Shown: in pieces, positions 37,740 to 46,281 of the stretch
Layout: every line of letters starts with the position of its first letter
How positions within the stretch are numbered: position 1 is the stretch's first letter
Position numbers and translations under genes: made by a program
Assembly: GCF_001792775.2 (NCBI RefSeq)
Contig: NZ_MLGE02000005.1
Location: 62,001-126,000, forward strand
DNA from: Staphylococcus pseudintermedius
Lineage (GTDB): Bacteria; Bacillota; Bacilli; Staphylococcales; Staphylococcaceae
DNA length: 64,000 nucleotides
Direction of reading: 5' to 3'
The notes under the pieces: generated by a model
Told to the model about the DNA's origin: nothing
Databases searched by the model: none
The model's input: only the letters and a program-made list of their open reading frames with translations

Positions 37740-38640
37740 TGTTTAATTGAGACATGATATATACGAAAGAGTGTTATTTTACAATTAAAAGAATAAAACC
37801 AAATGATGCTGAACTGGGTAGACATTATCATTGCGACCCCAGAACAGTTAAAAAATATTACGAAGCTGGAAAAGAAAATGAGTTAGAAAAAAAGCAAGGA
37901 AAACGAGAGCAACAAAATTAGAACCTTATAAAACGCTCATAGACGAAAAATTAGAGTTAGGTTGTATGGCTATGGCGATTAATAAATAGATTTCTAAAAA
38001 AGGATATGAAGGCAAGTATACGATTCTGAGAGAATATTGTAAGAATAAGAAAGAAAAGGAATTTAAAAAGCAATTATACGGGTAGAAACACACCCCGGTA
38101 TAGCTGCTCAAGTAGACTGGAAAGAAGATATGGTCATGCGTGATAAATTTGGCAAACGTTATCAATTCAATATCTTTCTTTACGTTTATATAATATATGG
38201 TTCTTAGGCAATAGGGGTACCGATAAGACCCATCTAGCAATATCGCTAGGCATAGAAGTCTGTAAACAAAATATCAAAACTCGATTCTATACTTTTAAAG
38301 AATTAATTGAACTCTTAACCACTTCAGAGGAGAAAGGACTAACCAATAAAACTTTAAAACAATTAAACAGAATTGAACTACTTATTATTGATGAGATAGG
38401 CTATACACCCATTTCAAAAGAACAGGCAGACCTCTTCTATCAATTGATGTCACTAAGATATGAAATGAAATCCACGATCATAACGACGAATATCCCCTTT
38501 TCTAGTTGGGGAGATTAATTTAGGAACAAAATAGCGTCAGCAACCATTATTGATAAACTCATTCATCATTCAAAAATATTTAAAATTACAGAGGCTTCCT
38601 AACGACTTAAAGTCTATAAAAGTAAAAAAGTTTAAATATA
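37740..38640 (+). mobile_element. Decayed IS21-family element (istA-istB remnants)
   Basis: In shifting frames the strand encodes an IstA-like HTH piece (RHYHCDPRTVKKYYEAGK, about 37820-37885), an IstA catalytic-region piece (QVDWKEDMVMRDKFGKRYQF, about 38105-38170) and most of IstB from about 38200: NRGTDKTHLAISLG (a changed Walker A), LLIIDEIGYTPISKEQ and ITTNIPFSSWGD. Stops and frameshifts are frequent and most of istA is deleted. The element is inactive. The bases to the intron boundary (38641-38821) hold nothing more I can name. Confidence 0.8.
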
Positions 38641-38821
38641 TGTCATCGTTCTTAAACCGCTAAAAACCGACATTTTCAAACCGCTATTGACACTGTTGAC
38701 GAACAAAAAAGAACTTTATATTTTTCAGCAAGAACATATGACGAATCATAAAGTATCGATGTTCTTACTACTAGTACTGTAACAAACTTATTCCATCAAG
38801 ATAACAAGCATACTCGGCAAA

Positions 38822-40690
38822 ATCGAGTAGGAGATTAGTCATTAATTGACTATTCGTCCTCTCACACCACCGAGCGTACGGTTCCGTACTCGGCGGTTCA
38901 ATATCTTGCGTAAGCCAACTCTGCAAGCTGGGCTAACGGTATTAATCCCCACTTTTAGAGTTATTTTGTTGTAAGTGCACGATGAACCTCGTGCGTATTC
39001 GATAATCGCCAATATTTTTTTGCGAGACTGTGCGATTTTCATTGCACTTCTATGGTCAAGCCCATATTGACGCAACATCTTATATTTAGTTCTAACTCTT
39101 TTCCACCGTTTAAGAATGAGTTGTCTAAGCCGGCGGTTCAACCAAGATTGCGTGGTTTCAATAAATCCTCTGATAAAACCTCTACCAAAGTCATTTATCC
39201 AACCTCGCGTCACTTGGTTAATTTCAATGATAATGTCTTTAAAGGTACCGGGTCTATTTCGTTTCGTTATTTTCCTTAAGGTGCGTATTAAATTTCTTTT
39301 TGCTTCCATAGTCGGTCTGAAACGACAAACCCCATTGACCTTGGTTATTAGACAACTCAAGAACTTTAAACGTGTGACTGCTCCTACTTTACTTTTCTCT
39401 TCATTGACAACCAACTTCAATTGCTTTTCAATGAATTTCGTTACACTCGTCATCACGCGTTCACCTGCACGTTTTGTGCGTACAAAGATGACAAAGTCAT
39501 CGGCATACCGTACAAAACGATGTCCGCGCTTTTCGAGTTCTTTATCCAGTTCATGTAGATAGATATTACATAGTAAGGGAGAGATAACGCCCCCTTGTGG
39601 TGCACCTATCTTTCTTTCTGTGACTTCGCCAGATAGGTCAATGGCACCGACTTGTAAACTTCTACGGATAAATGTGGAAATTGACTTATCTTGAACATGG
39701 CGTTCGAACAAATACATGAGCTTATCATGATTCAACATGTCAAAGCACTGTTTCAAATCACAATCCACAGCTATTTTATAGCCTTCTTCGTAGTAGTCAG
39801 CACATTGCTTAAGTGCTGTTCCTGTGCTACGATGAGGTCTGAAACCATGGCTATGATTTGAGAATGTTCGGTCGATGCCTGGTTCAATCACTTGTCTAAT
39901 GGCTTGTTGTATGACTCTGTCTCTAGCGACAGGAATACCAAGCACACGCATTTTCCCGTTTGGTTTGGGAATTTGAACTTTTCGAACTGCTTGAGGTTGA
40001 TATGAACCATCAAGCAGTTTTTTCGTTATCTGTGAAAAGTACTGCGCAAAGTGAGCATGGAGTTCACTGACTTTCATGCCGTCAATTCCAGGAGCGCCTT
40101 TATTTTTCTTAACCTTTTTGATAGCCTTTTCTATATTTTCAGGTCTTACAACAAGCTCCATCAGTGATGGAGACTTACGATACATTTCTTTCATTTCACC
40201 TAAGATTTACTGTACACACTTATGTATTCTTTTTCGTTCCACTACTTATCCTTCCATAAGTTGCCGGTTAACACCGTATTCTGTACGTCGTAAATCTATA
40301 ACCTCCAATCTTTACTTTGTATTGAATATTGTTCAGTCCTTCGGTACATTTTCCCTACTATGACTTCTGCTGACTTCTCATCCTTCGTTGTTACTACGGT
40401 AGAGATACCGTTGATGAGACCTCCCCGGGTAAGGTGTAACCTCTTTCCACTCATGTCACCGCATCATTTACTATATAGAACTCGGGTAGTATCGGACTTC
40501 ATCTTGTATAGCAGATTCATTCATTCTACATAGCCTTAGTATGATGTTTCTGTTCGTCAGTACGAGTGTTTGCGTCCGACTTCCTTCAGATTCCACTTCG
40601 CAATGGACACCTTTGTCTTTCACTAACAGTTCCTACTACCAAGCCTGTAACGAACTTACACCGTCAAGATGTTACCCATGCCGGGCGCAC
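38822..40690 (-). mobile_element. Group II intron, class IIC (bacterial class C)
   Basis: On the reverse strand the element opens with GTGCGCCCGGCATGGGTAAC (from 40690), the class IIC 5' end. Domain V is at about 38850-38905 (GCCGAGTACGGAACCGTACG ... GGTGGTGTGAGAGG), followed by a short domain VI (TAGTCAATTAATGACTA) and the end CTCGAT near 38822. The ribozyme closely resembles the Oceanobacillus iheyensis intron. It encodes one reverse transcriptase. The 5' exon ends in a terminator hairpin, the known target preference of this class. Confidence 0.85.
38842..40194 (-). CDS. ltrA: Group II intron reverse transcriptase/maturase
   Basis: A 450-residue intron-encoded protein: RT domain with the catalytic YADDFVIF (about residue 230), GAPQGGVISPLLCNIYLHELD and HSHGFRPHRSTGTALKQ, then the maturase X domain (RGWINDFGRGF). 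The protein ends shortly after X without a zinc-finger endonuclease, typical of class IIC. The reading frame is complete, so splicing and mobility may be functional. It overlaps domains IV-V of the intron RNA. Confidence 0.93.
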   Translation of the reverse strand: MKEMYRKSPSLMELVVRPENIEKAIKKVKKNKGAPGIDGMKVSELHAHFAQYFSQITKKLLDGSYQPQAVRKVQIPKPNGKMRVLGIPVARDRVIQQAIRQVIEPGIDRTFSNHSHGFRPHRSTGTALKQCADYYEEGYKIAVDCDLKQCFDMLNHDKLMYLFERHVQDKSISTFIRRSLQVGAIDLSGEVTERKIGAPQGGVISPLLCNIYLHELDKELEKRGHRFVRYADDFVIFVRTKRAGERVMTSVTKFIEKQLKLVVNEEKSKVGAVTRLKFLSCLITKVNGVCRFRPTMEAKRNLIRTLRKITKRNRPGTFKDIIIEINQVTRGWINDFGRGFIRGFIETTQSWLNRRLRQLILKRWKRVRTKYKMLRQYGLDHRSAMKIAQSRKKILAIIEYARGSSCTYNKITLKVGINTVSPACRVGLRKILNRRVRNRTLGGVRGRIVN

Positions 40691-40692
40691 TT

Positions 40693-40734
40693 AAAAAAGC
40701 GATGTACTTTCACTCATGAAGTAAATCGCTTTTT
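40693..40734 (-). terminator. Terminator of the epipeptide operon and intron target
   Basis: AAAAAGCGAT (40694-40703) pairs with ATCGCTTTTT (40725-40734), with an inner ACTT/AAGT. It follows the permease stop at 40762, and the group II intron begins 3 bases after its T run. Confidence 0.85.
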
Positions 40735-40761
40735 GAGATTATGTAATTATAGACCAAAAGT

Positions 40762-41484
40762 TTATAACCCTAGTTTTAGCCATCTCTTTTTAGATAATCC
40801 CAATACAATAAAATTAACAATAAATACAAAAGTGAAAAATAGTGCGATAGTTAATACATCATGGAGATTAATTGTCGGAATCTCACCATTAAGCACTTTT
40901 TCTACAGATACATACATCGAATTACTAGCTTCAAATGGTGCTAAAAACCCAAACATTTCTTTATTGATAGCTACCAAAATGATAGAAGCAATCCAATAAA
41001 CAATACTTAATCCAATACTTATTAATACATTTGGAGAAACAATACTTATAGTACCTACTACTAATATATATTGCAGAACTACAAGTAAAAACATAATTAT
41101 TAAGAAAAAATAATGGGAGAAGTCTGAAAAAACCATAGAGATAATGGTAATACCTACAACTATAATCGCTAAAGATTCTAAAAATAATATGGACGCTTTT
41201 TTATAGAAAAAGGAATATATATTTTCTTTTATGAGTTTGTAGAACAACAAACTTTTATTTGAATATTCCTTGTTTATAAAATAAGAAATAATAAACGAGA
41301 ATAGTAAAAATCCGAATTCGGTTAAAACCGTGTAGGCGCTAAAAAAATATTTAGGGTAATCCAAATTTGTTACTTTATCTATGCCTACTGGTAAAAAATA
41401 GCCTAATAAAAATGAAAATACAAATAGTATACTTAAAGTCATTAAAATTTTGTTTGAAATACTTTTTTTAAACTCTAACTTCAA
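40762..41484 (-). CDS. yydJ: Epipeptide ABC transporter permease (YydJ/EpeB-like)
   Basis: A 240-residue protein with six predicted helices, beginning LEFKKSISNKILMTLSILFVF. The length and position match B. subtilis YydJ (EpeB), which with YydI exports or expels the epimerised peptide and gives self-protection. It starts about 15 bases after the ATPase gene and is the last gene before the terminator. No other ABC permease lies nearby. Confidence 0.82.
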   Translation of the reverse strand: MKLEFKKSISNKILMTLSILFVFSFLLGYFLPVGIDKVTNLDYPKYFFSAYTVLTEFGFLLFSFIISYFINKEYSNKSLLFYKLIKENIYSFFYKKASILFLESLAIIVVGITIISMVFSDFSHYFFLIIMFLLVVLQYILVVGTISIVSPNVLISIGLSIVYWIASIILVAINKEMFGFLAPFEASNSMYVSVEKVLNGEIPTINLHDVLTIALFFTFVFIVNFIVLGLSKKRWLKLGL

Positions 41485-41498
41485 AATTTACACCTCTT

Positions 41499-42134
41499 TT
41501 ATAAATTTATATAATCATCAATTAATTGATCTTTAGAATTATACTCTTCAATCTTTTGATTTTTAAATATAAAATATTTACCTGGTAAGCTACTAAGATC
41601 TGATAAATCATGAGTAATATTTACTACAGTTTTAGATGGATGTTCTTTTATAAAATCATTCAAGAAAATATAAATTTCATTAACTGTCTTCTTATCTAAA
41701 GCATTAGTGATTTCATCTAGTATAATAAGTGAGTTGTCTTCTAATAAAAAACTTAAAAATTTAAGCTTTTGCTTTTGTCCATCACTTAGATTTTTTATCA
41801 ACACTTTAGAAGGAATGTCATTAATGTTAAGAATTTCACTAATTTTAGAAAATGTCTTTTGAGCACCTGGAAACCTTGCTTTCAATAAATTCAATAGAAA
41901 TTCTTTTGTTATATCATGAGGAACATTAGATGAACTTGAAATTAAAGTAACACCTTTATTAATTGACTTTGGAATACTACCACTATTATTTAATATAAAG
42001 TCTTTTGCTAACTGTGATTTTCCCACTCCATTTTTCCCTACAATATGGTTAATTTCTCCAGAGTAGAATTTTAAGTTACAATTATTAATTAATTCCTTCC
42101 CTTTAACCTTCAAAGAATAATCAACGATTTCCAA
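41499..42134 (-). CDS. yydI: Epipeptide ABC transporter ATPase (YydI/EpeA-like)
   Basis: A 211-residue ATPase: Walker A VGKNGVGKSQLAKDF, signature LSDGQKQKLKFLSF, Walker B LIILDEITNALD and the switch His in ITHDLS. The first codons MEIVDYSLKVKGKELINNCNLKF closely follow YydI. The start must be TTG at 42134, placed 8-9 bases after AGGAG; no ATG fits. It pairs with the next gene as an ABC exporter for the modified peptide. Confidence 0.85.
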   Translation of the reverse strand: MEIVDYSLKVKGKELINNCNLKFYSGEINHIVGKNGVGKSQLAKDFILNNSGSIPKSINKGVTLISSSSNVPHDITKEFLLNLLKARFPGAQKTFSKISEILNINDIPSKVLIKNLSDGQKQKLKFLSFLLEDNSLIILDEITNALDKKTVNEIYIFLNDFIKEHPSKTVVNITHDLSDLSSLPGKYFIFKNQKIEEYNSKDQLIDDYINL

Positions 42135-42146
42135 TGTTTACAACTC

Positions 42147-42914
42147 CTATATACTAATATTTTTAATCCAATAAAAAACCCAATGAATTATAGTATTTAA
42201 AGCAATAACTACCCCAATAGTTTGAAAAATTAAAATTAACCAATGGTTTTTAGTGAAATTATTAAATTCATCTAAGGATAATGCAACCATCATAATTTTG
42301 TATCCATCTGAATTCAATATGGGGACCAAATTCCATAATAATGTTGAAGAAAAAAACATATATGCAACCGTTAAAGCATAACTATCAATTATTAATATAT
42401 TCATTAATTGAAGTAAATTAATCGATATAATATTAATAAACAATCCGAATGAATGAACAATTATTTTGTCAATTTTAGATAACATGTATGTCTCATTCAT
42501 TTGAACATAGAAGGACGGAAAAACATAAAAGTTTAACCTAAATCCAAATTTATCTATTTTACGACCGAAGAATTTTAATGAATAAATATGCCCTAATTCA
42601 TGTAAGAAAACACTAACCAAAAAATATAAAATCAAAACCACTGTAACTTCATTTTCAAAAATAATAATGATATTTTTTTGCAAATATAATGTGTAAAGAA
42701 TATTTGTTATAATTATAATAACACTAAGTAACATATATGTAAAAAATAAAAAACAATTTACTTTTTCAGGATAACTGTTGAATTTTTTTAACATTTTTTC
42801 GTCAATAGAATTCATATTATTCCTATAATAAGAATTAGTTTTTTTATCCTTTATAAACACATGGTTCTGTATTAATATCTCATATTCCTTATCTTCATAC
42901 TTCAATGGTTTCAT
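42147..42914 (-). CDS. yydH: Membrane metalloprotease of the epipeptide operon (YydH/EpeP-like)
   Basis: A 255-residue M50-type protease with about six helices. The zinc site is FLHELGHIYSLKFFGRK, with a later LNSDGYKIM segment supplying the third ligand as in site-2 proteases. In Bacillus the equivalent releases the mature 17-residue epipeptide. ATG 42914 (MKPLKYEDKEYEIL) has GGAAG upstream and overlaps the radical-SAM gene by 20 bases; longer upstream frames lack a ribosome site. Confidence 0.83.
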   Translation of the reverse strand: MKPLKYEDKEYEILIQNHVFIKDKKTNSYYRNNMNSIDEKMLKKFNSYPEKVNCFLFFTYMLLSVIIIITNILYTLYLQKNIIIIFENEVTVVLILYFLVSVFLHELGHIYSLKFFGRKIDKFGFRLNFYVFPSFYVQMNETYMLSKIDKIIVHSFGLFINIISINLLQLMNILIIDSYALTVAYMFFSSTLLWNLVPILNSDGYKIMMVALSLDEFNNFTKNHWLILIFQTIGVVIALNTIIHWVFYWIKNISI

Positions 42915-43857
42915 AATAGTAGGCTTCCATAAATGGTTTAAAAAATTTAATTTTTTCTTCAGTGCTAAATAAGCTACCACATATGCTACAAACAGATGGG
43001 AAATCTGTTGGGATATCAAATTGATGTAACATATTCTCTTCTCTTAGTATATCTAAAAACCAATTAAATCCTTCTTTTCTAATAATATACAATAATAAAT
43101 TAGAGTTCAGCTTTTCTACAGTTCTTGTTAAAGTTTGGTTTTTATTTTCTCTAAGAGTAATCGGAGTTTCAAAAATAGCTGGTGAGCAACAAGGATAAAT
43201 TTCTCCATCGTGGTGATAGACTATTTCAAAGCCTGGACAATAAAGCACTTCTCTATCTTTATTTATATTGTAAAAATTATGTATATTTTCTTTTGATATT
43301 TTGTCTTTGGCAGCACCCACAGAAATCATCGGAAATTTAGTAATTTTCGCCCCCAATATTGAACTCCCTAACTCCCTTAAAATATTATCTGACATTTTAT
43401 CTTTTGTGACTGCCATATTAAGTGACACTTGTATTTCTGGGTATTTCATTCTATATTCAAATATATTTTTTATACTTTTGAGTTTAACAAATGGTGAATG
43501 ATATTCATCATAACTTATGGTTAAAGCTACTACATTATATTTGTAAAAATCTGAAAAGTATTTTTCCAAAAGCTTTCTGCTATTCCCCCAAAAACCATTA
43601 GAAATAAGAGTTACTTTTTTATTATAGTTTTTTGTAATTTTCAGCAGTTCTTCTAAGAATTCATAATTTAAAAATATTTCTCCACCTGTAAAAGAAATAA
43701 CCTCCACATTAGAATCTTTAGCAAATTCTAATACAGTTTCTCTAATATAAAAATCTTCCATTTTAATTGTAGATTTTGGTGAACAAGAAAAACAACAATG
43801 ATCACAAGTAGCATTACACTTTGAGGTTAGATTTATAGAGACACTTTTATCATACAT
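42895..43857 (-). CDS. yydG: Radical-SAM peptide epimerase (YydG/EpeE-like)
   Basis: A 320-residue enzyme starting MYDKSVSINLTSKCNATC. Cys14, Cys18 and Cys21 form the SAM-cluster motif CxxxCxxC; GGEIF is the SAM-binding loop. C-terminal cysteines (YCPGFE, IYPCCSP, CSICGSLF) should hold a second cluster. The sequence follows B. subtilis YydG closely, which converts a Val and an Ile of YydF to the D form. ATG 43857 follows GGGGGAG; the longer upstream frame would run through the hairpin and precursor. It lies directly after the precursor gene. Confidence 0.92.
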   Translation of the reverse strand: MYDKSVSINLTSKCNATCDHCCFSCSPKSTIKMEDFYIRETVLEFAKDSNVEVISFTGGEIFLNYEFLEELLKITKNYNKKVTLISNGFWGNSRKLLEKYFSDFYKYNVVALTISYDEYHSPFVKLKSIKNIFEYRMKYPEIQVSLNMAVTKDKMSDNILRELGSSILGAKITKFPMISVGAAKDKISKENIHNFYNINKDREVLYCPGFEIVYHHDGEIYPCCSPAIFETPITLRENKNQTLTRTVEKLNSNLLLYIIRKEGFNWFLDILREENMLHQFDIPTDFPSVCSICGSLFSTEEKIKFFKPFMEAYYYETIEV

Positions 43858-43884
43858 AATTAATTCTCCCCCTAAAAAACTAAA

Positions 43885-43902
43885 CGGAGAGATAGCTCTC
43901 CG
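43885..43902 (-). promoter_or_regulatory. Stem-loop between precursor and epimerase genes
   Basis: CGGAGAG and CTCTCCG form a perfect 7-bp stem with a 4-base loop, followed on the reverse strand by TTTAGTTTTTT. As a weak terminator or RNA-stabilising hairpin it would keep precursor mRNA in excess over the maturation genes. Confidence 0.65.
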
Positions 43903-43912
43903 CTTATTTGAA

Positions 43913-44077
43913 TTAATGCCCACTGCCCACAATCCAACGATTTGATTGTGATTTAACAAAGTACCATAAATCATTAACTTTAGCTAATTTTTCAGAATCA
44001 TTAACTAGTTTTTTGAATTCCAAATCTTTCATCGTATTCTCTTTAGTACTTTTGTAACTGTTAATTTCTTTTTTCAT
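43913..44077 (-). CDS. yydF: Epipeptide precursor (YydF/EpeX-like), 54 residues
   Basis: A 54-codon gene below usual ORF cut-offs. It starts at ATG 44077 behind GGGAGGTG and ends SNRWIVGSGH. The leader contains KKEIN and the conserved LAKVNDL block. The last 17 residues, WYFVKSQSNRWIVGSGH, match the mature B. subtilis epipeptide at 14 of 17 positions as I recall it. Val41 and Ile49 align with the residues epimerised to D-Val and D-Ile there. The epimerase, protease and ABC genes follow in order. The product should be a secreted, membrane-active antimicrobial or signal. Confidence 0.9.
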   Translation of the reverse strand: MKKEINSYKSTKENTMKDLEFKKLVNDSEKLAKVNDLWYFVKSQSNRWIVGSGH

Positions 44078-44108
44078 TTCCACTCACCTCCCATTTAAAT
44101 CTATCTCT

Positions 44109-44137
44109 ATTTTACTCCGCTTATTTGTTTTTTTCAA
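44109..44137 (-). promoter_or_regulatory. Promoter of the epipeptide operon
   Basis: On the reverse strand TTGAAA (44132-44137) and TAAAAT (44109-44114) are 17 bases apart, 32 bases before the precursor ATG. The sequence upstream is AT-rich. The remaining 44140-44426 region holds only short repeats such as AATTAACTTAATAATTAACT near 44345-44365. Confidence 0.65.
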
Positions 44138-44426
44138 TTAAATTAAAGATATTTTTTAAAAAATTCAAAATGTTTTCAAATATAAGTCCCAGAGTACATT
44201 AGCTTTAATTTTAAAAATCAAAAATTGTTTGAATGGTACAATACAATTGAGATTCCACTAGAACTCGTTAATTGATAAACTTACAATAAAAACAAGTTGT
44301 TCAAGTTAAAGTGCCCCACATGTCAAGGACACTTTAAAAGAAGGTAATTAACTTAATAATTAACTCCCACTATGATTGACATAGGAGGAGTTAAGGCAAT
44401 GTGAGCCTATACTCAAAACTAAGAGT

Positions 44427-44855
44427 ATGGACTTTTGCTTTAAAATTATAACTATGGAAATTATGAGTTTTAGTGAGTTTTGTATGGCACATGAGAATAG
44501 AAGGGTACCTAACTGGATGATTCGAGATTTTAATGGTTTGAATGATACAAATCTTTGGGATTACTATGAGTCATATAATTCCCTTAGATTGATATGTTTA
44601 TCTGAAAGTTACTTACATGATGCCCTGAAGTTTGTGTTGAAGGATAACTCTAATGACCTTATTTATGACTTCTATGTCTTTCTAATGTTTGATGAAAGTG
44701 TGTGTGACATTGATTCAATTGTATTATCCGTAGAAATGAATAAACTCATTATTCAATATCACACTAAATTTGAGGCTGAGTTTAACTTCGATAGTGAGAT
44801 ATTGGGACCGCCGGGGGATTTTGATATTGAATCAATGGATAATCTCCCGTTTTAA
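44427..44855 (+). CDS. Hypothetical acidic protein, 3' end probably altered by an IS
   Basis: A 142-codon frame, acidic, with no signal peptide or membrane helix; alternative starts are ATG 44454 and 44463. No family is recognised. Its last ~15 codons run antisense through the end of the IS3-type transposase reading frame, so the original C-terminus was probably replaced when the IS inserted. Whether it belongs to the epipeptide locus, for instance as an immunity factor, cannot be told. Confidence 0.4.
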   Translation: MDFCFKIITMEIMSFSEFCMAHENRRVPNWMIRDFNGLNDTNLWDYYESYNSLRLICLSESYLHDALKFVLKDNSNDLIYDFYVFLMFDESVCDIDSIVLSVEMNKLIIQYHTKFEAEFNFDSEILGPPGDFDIESMDNLPF

Positions 44856-45715
44856 TGTACGTCTCAAATTGATTTGGAGATAACTTTGCCAGCCCTATTT
44901 GAAACCTATCAATGTTGTAGTAATCGATATAATCATCTATTAGTCGAACCAGATCTTGAAAAACATGAATGCCTTTGATGCTTTTGATTTCATCTTTCAT
45001 ATGACCAAAAAACGATTCTTGAGGTGCATTATCCCAACAGTTCCCTTTTTCTAGACATCGATTGTTTTAAACCACTTGCGCTAACTAATTCTTGAAATGA
45101 TGTACATGTATAGTGAATTCCTTGGTCTGAGTGGATAATTAATTTTTTATTTTTTGATATATGGTGTTTCTTCATGAGTTTTGAAACCGTATTTAATACA
45201 ATGTCTACTTTCAGACTCTCACTTAATTCATACGAAAGTATCTGATTTGTGTAAGCATCTTTTATAGTAGATAGGTATGCGATTTTGCCTTTTCCATAAT
45301 ATAAATATGTAATATCCGTAAGAAGAATTGTTTTTGGACCACCCATTTTGAAATGACGGTTAACTAAATTATCTTTAACACGTTGTTCATTAGAATACTT
45401 CATTGCTTGTTTATGCAGATTTGACTTTCTTATTGGGCATACTAAATTAAACTTTTTCATAAGTCTAATAATCTTTTTTCGATTCATGACAACGCCTTGG
45501 TGTAACAGGGTCATATGAATACTTCTTGAACCTTTAGAGTACCCTCGCTTATTAAACGCTGCTAGAATCAATTCAAAATCTTTTTCATCCTTTTTCTCAC
45601 GCTCAATGCGCTTAGCGTTTCTCTTTTTCCACGCATAAAAACCTCATCTTGAAACTTGGACAATCTCACACAGCCAAGATATATTAAGTAAGTTATTGTC
45701 TCTTGAAATCAAGCT
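44782..45715 (-). pseudogene. IS3-family transposase orfB, nonsense and frameshift
   Basis: Joined frames give LISWLCEIVQVSR, a TGA at 45644-45646, then GFYAWKKRN, the rve core (LLTDITYLYYGKGKIAYLSTI, HSDQGIHYTC) and, after one extra A in a run of five at 45046-45050, CWDNAPQESFFGHMKDE with the catalytic Glu. Without that base the frame would read MSRKGNCWDN. The two lesions abolish the transposase. Confidence 0.8.
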
Positions 45716-46260
45716 ATCTATGAGTTCGAATTTTTCTTGCGCATAGCTTTTGAAGCACGGCGATTGATAGAATTCGTTTTTTTTAGCGCCTCTATTTGTT
45801 GATTCTGAAGTTGGATTTTATGTTTTAAATAGTTGTTTTCTTCTTCTAGTGTCATTTCTGATAATCTAGGTCTTCCAGAATTTTCTTTCCTCGTGTCTTG
45901 TAATCCTTCAGGTCGGTCTTTCATCATAAGTACGCGTTCTCTAAAGTTACTCATTCGTCTTCCTAAGATTTTCGTATTAAACCCAGCCTCTTTAAAGATT
46001 TGTGAAGGCGTCTTTCCATTTTCATATTCTTCAACAAAATGTTCTCTAAATTCTTCTGTATATGTGATTGCTTTAGGTGATACATTAAGCACGTATTTGT
46101 TGGATTTTAAATCTGCAATCTCATCTTCAGTAAATAAACGTTTACTCATCACTTTACACCTCTTAGTCAATGAAGTAGTTACTAAAATTATACATTAAAA
46201 TAACCCTATAGACTGACTCTTTTTTAGTGTCTCATCTATAGGGGCCATTTTACTGCTACT
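44800..46260 (-). mobile_element. IS3/IS150-type insertion sequence, inactive
   Basis: About 1.45 kb with the two-ORF layout of IS3 elements: an HTH/coiled-coil orfA (45718-46149) and an rve-type orfB (about 44800-45715). Terminal repeats cannot be fixed by eye, so the ends are approximate. orfB carries two lesions and cannot be translated through. Confidence 0.75.
45718..46149 (-). CDS. IS3-family transposase orfA
   Basis: A 143-residue protein from MSKRLFTEDE with the HTH segment AITYTEEFREHFVEEYENGKTPSQIFKEAG and a C-terminal leucine-zipper-like helix (EEENNYLKHKIQLQNQQIEALKK). Its end overlaps the orfB frame near AAGAAAAATTC, the usual programmed-frameshift place. Since orfB is broken, it has no functional partner here. 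Confidence 0.85.
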   Translation of the reverse strand: MSKRLFTEDEIADLKSNKYVLNVSPKAITYTEEFREHFVEEYENGKTPSQIFKEAGFNTKILGRRMSNFRERVLMMKDRPEGLQDTRKENSGRPRLSEMTLEEENNYLKHKIQLQNQQIEALKKTNSINRRASKAMRKKNSNS

Positions 46261-46281
46261 ACTACATTTTCCTGTGTCACT

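Noticed and set aside
44399..44428. ATGTGA start-stop and ATACTC/GAGTAT hairpin before the 142-codon ORF as an attenuator
   Set aside because: The stem is only 6 bp and the ORF itself is uncertain, so a regulatory claim is not supported.
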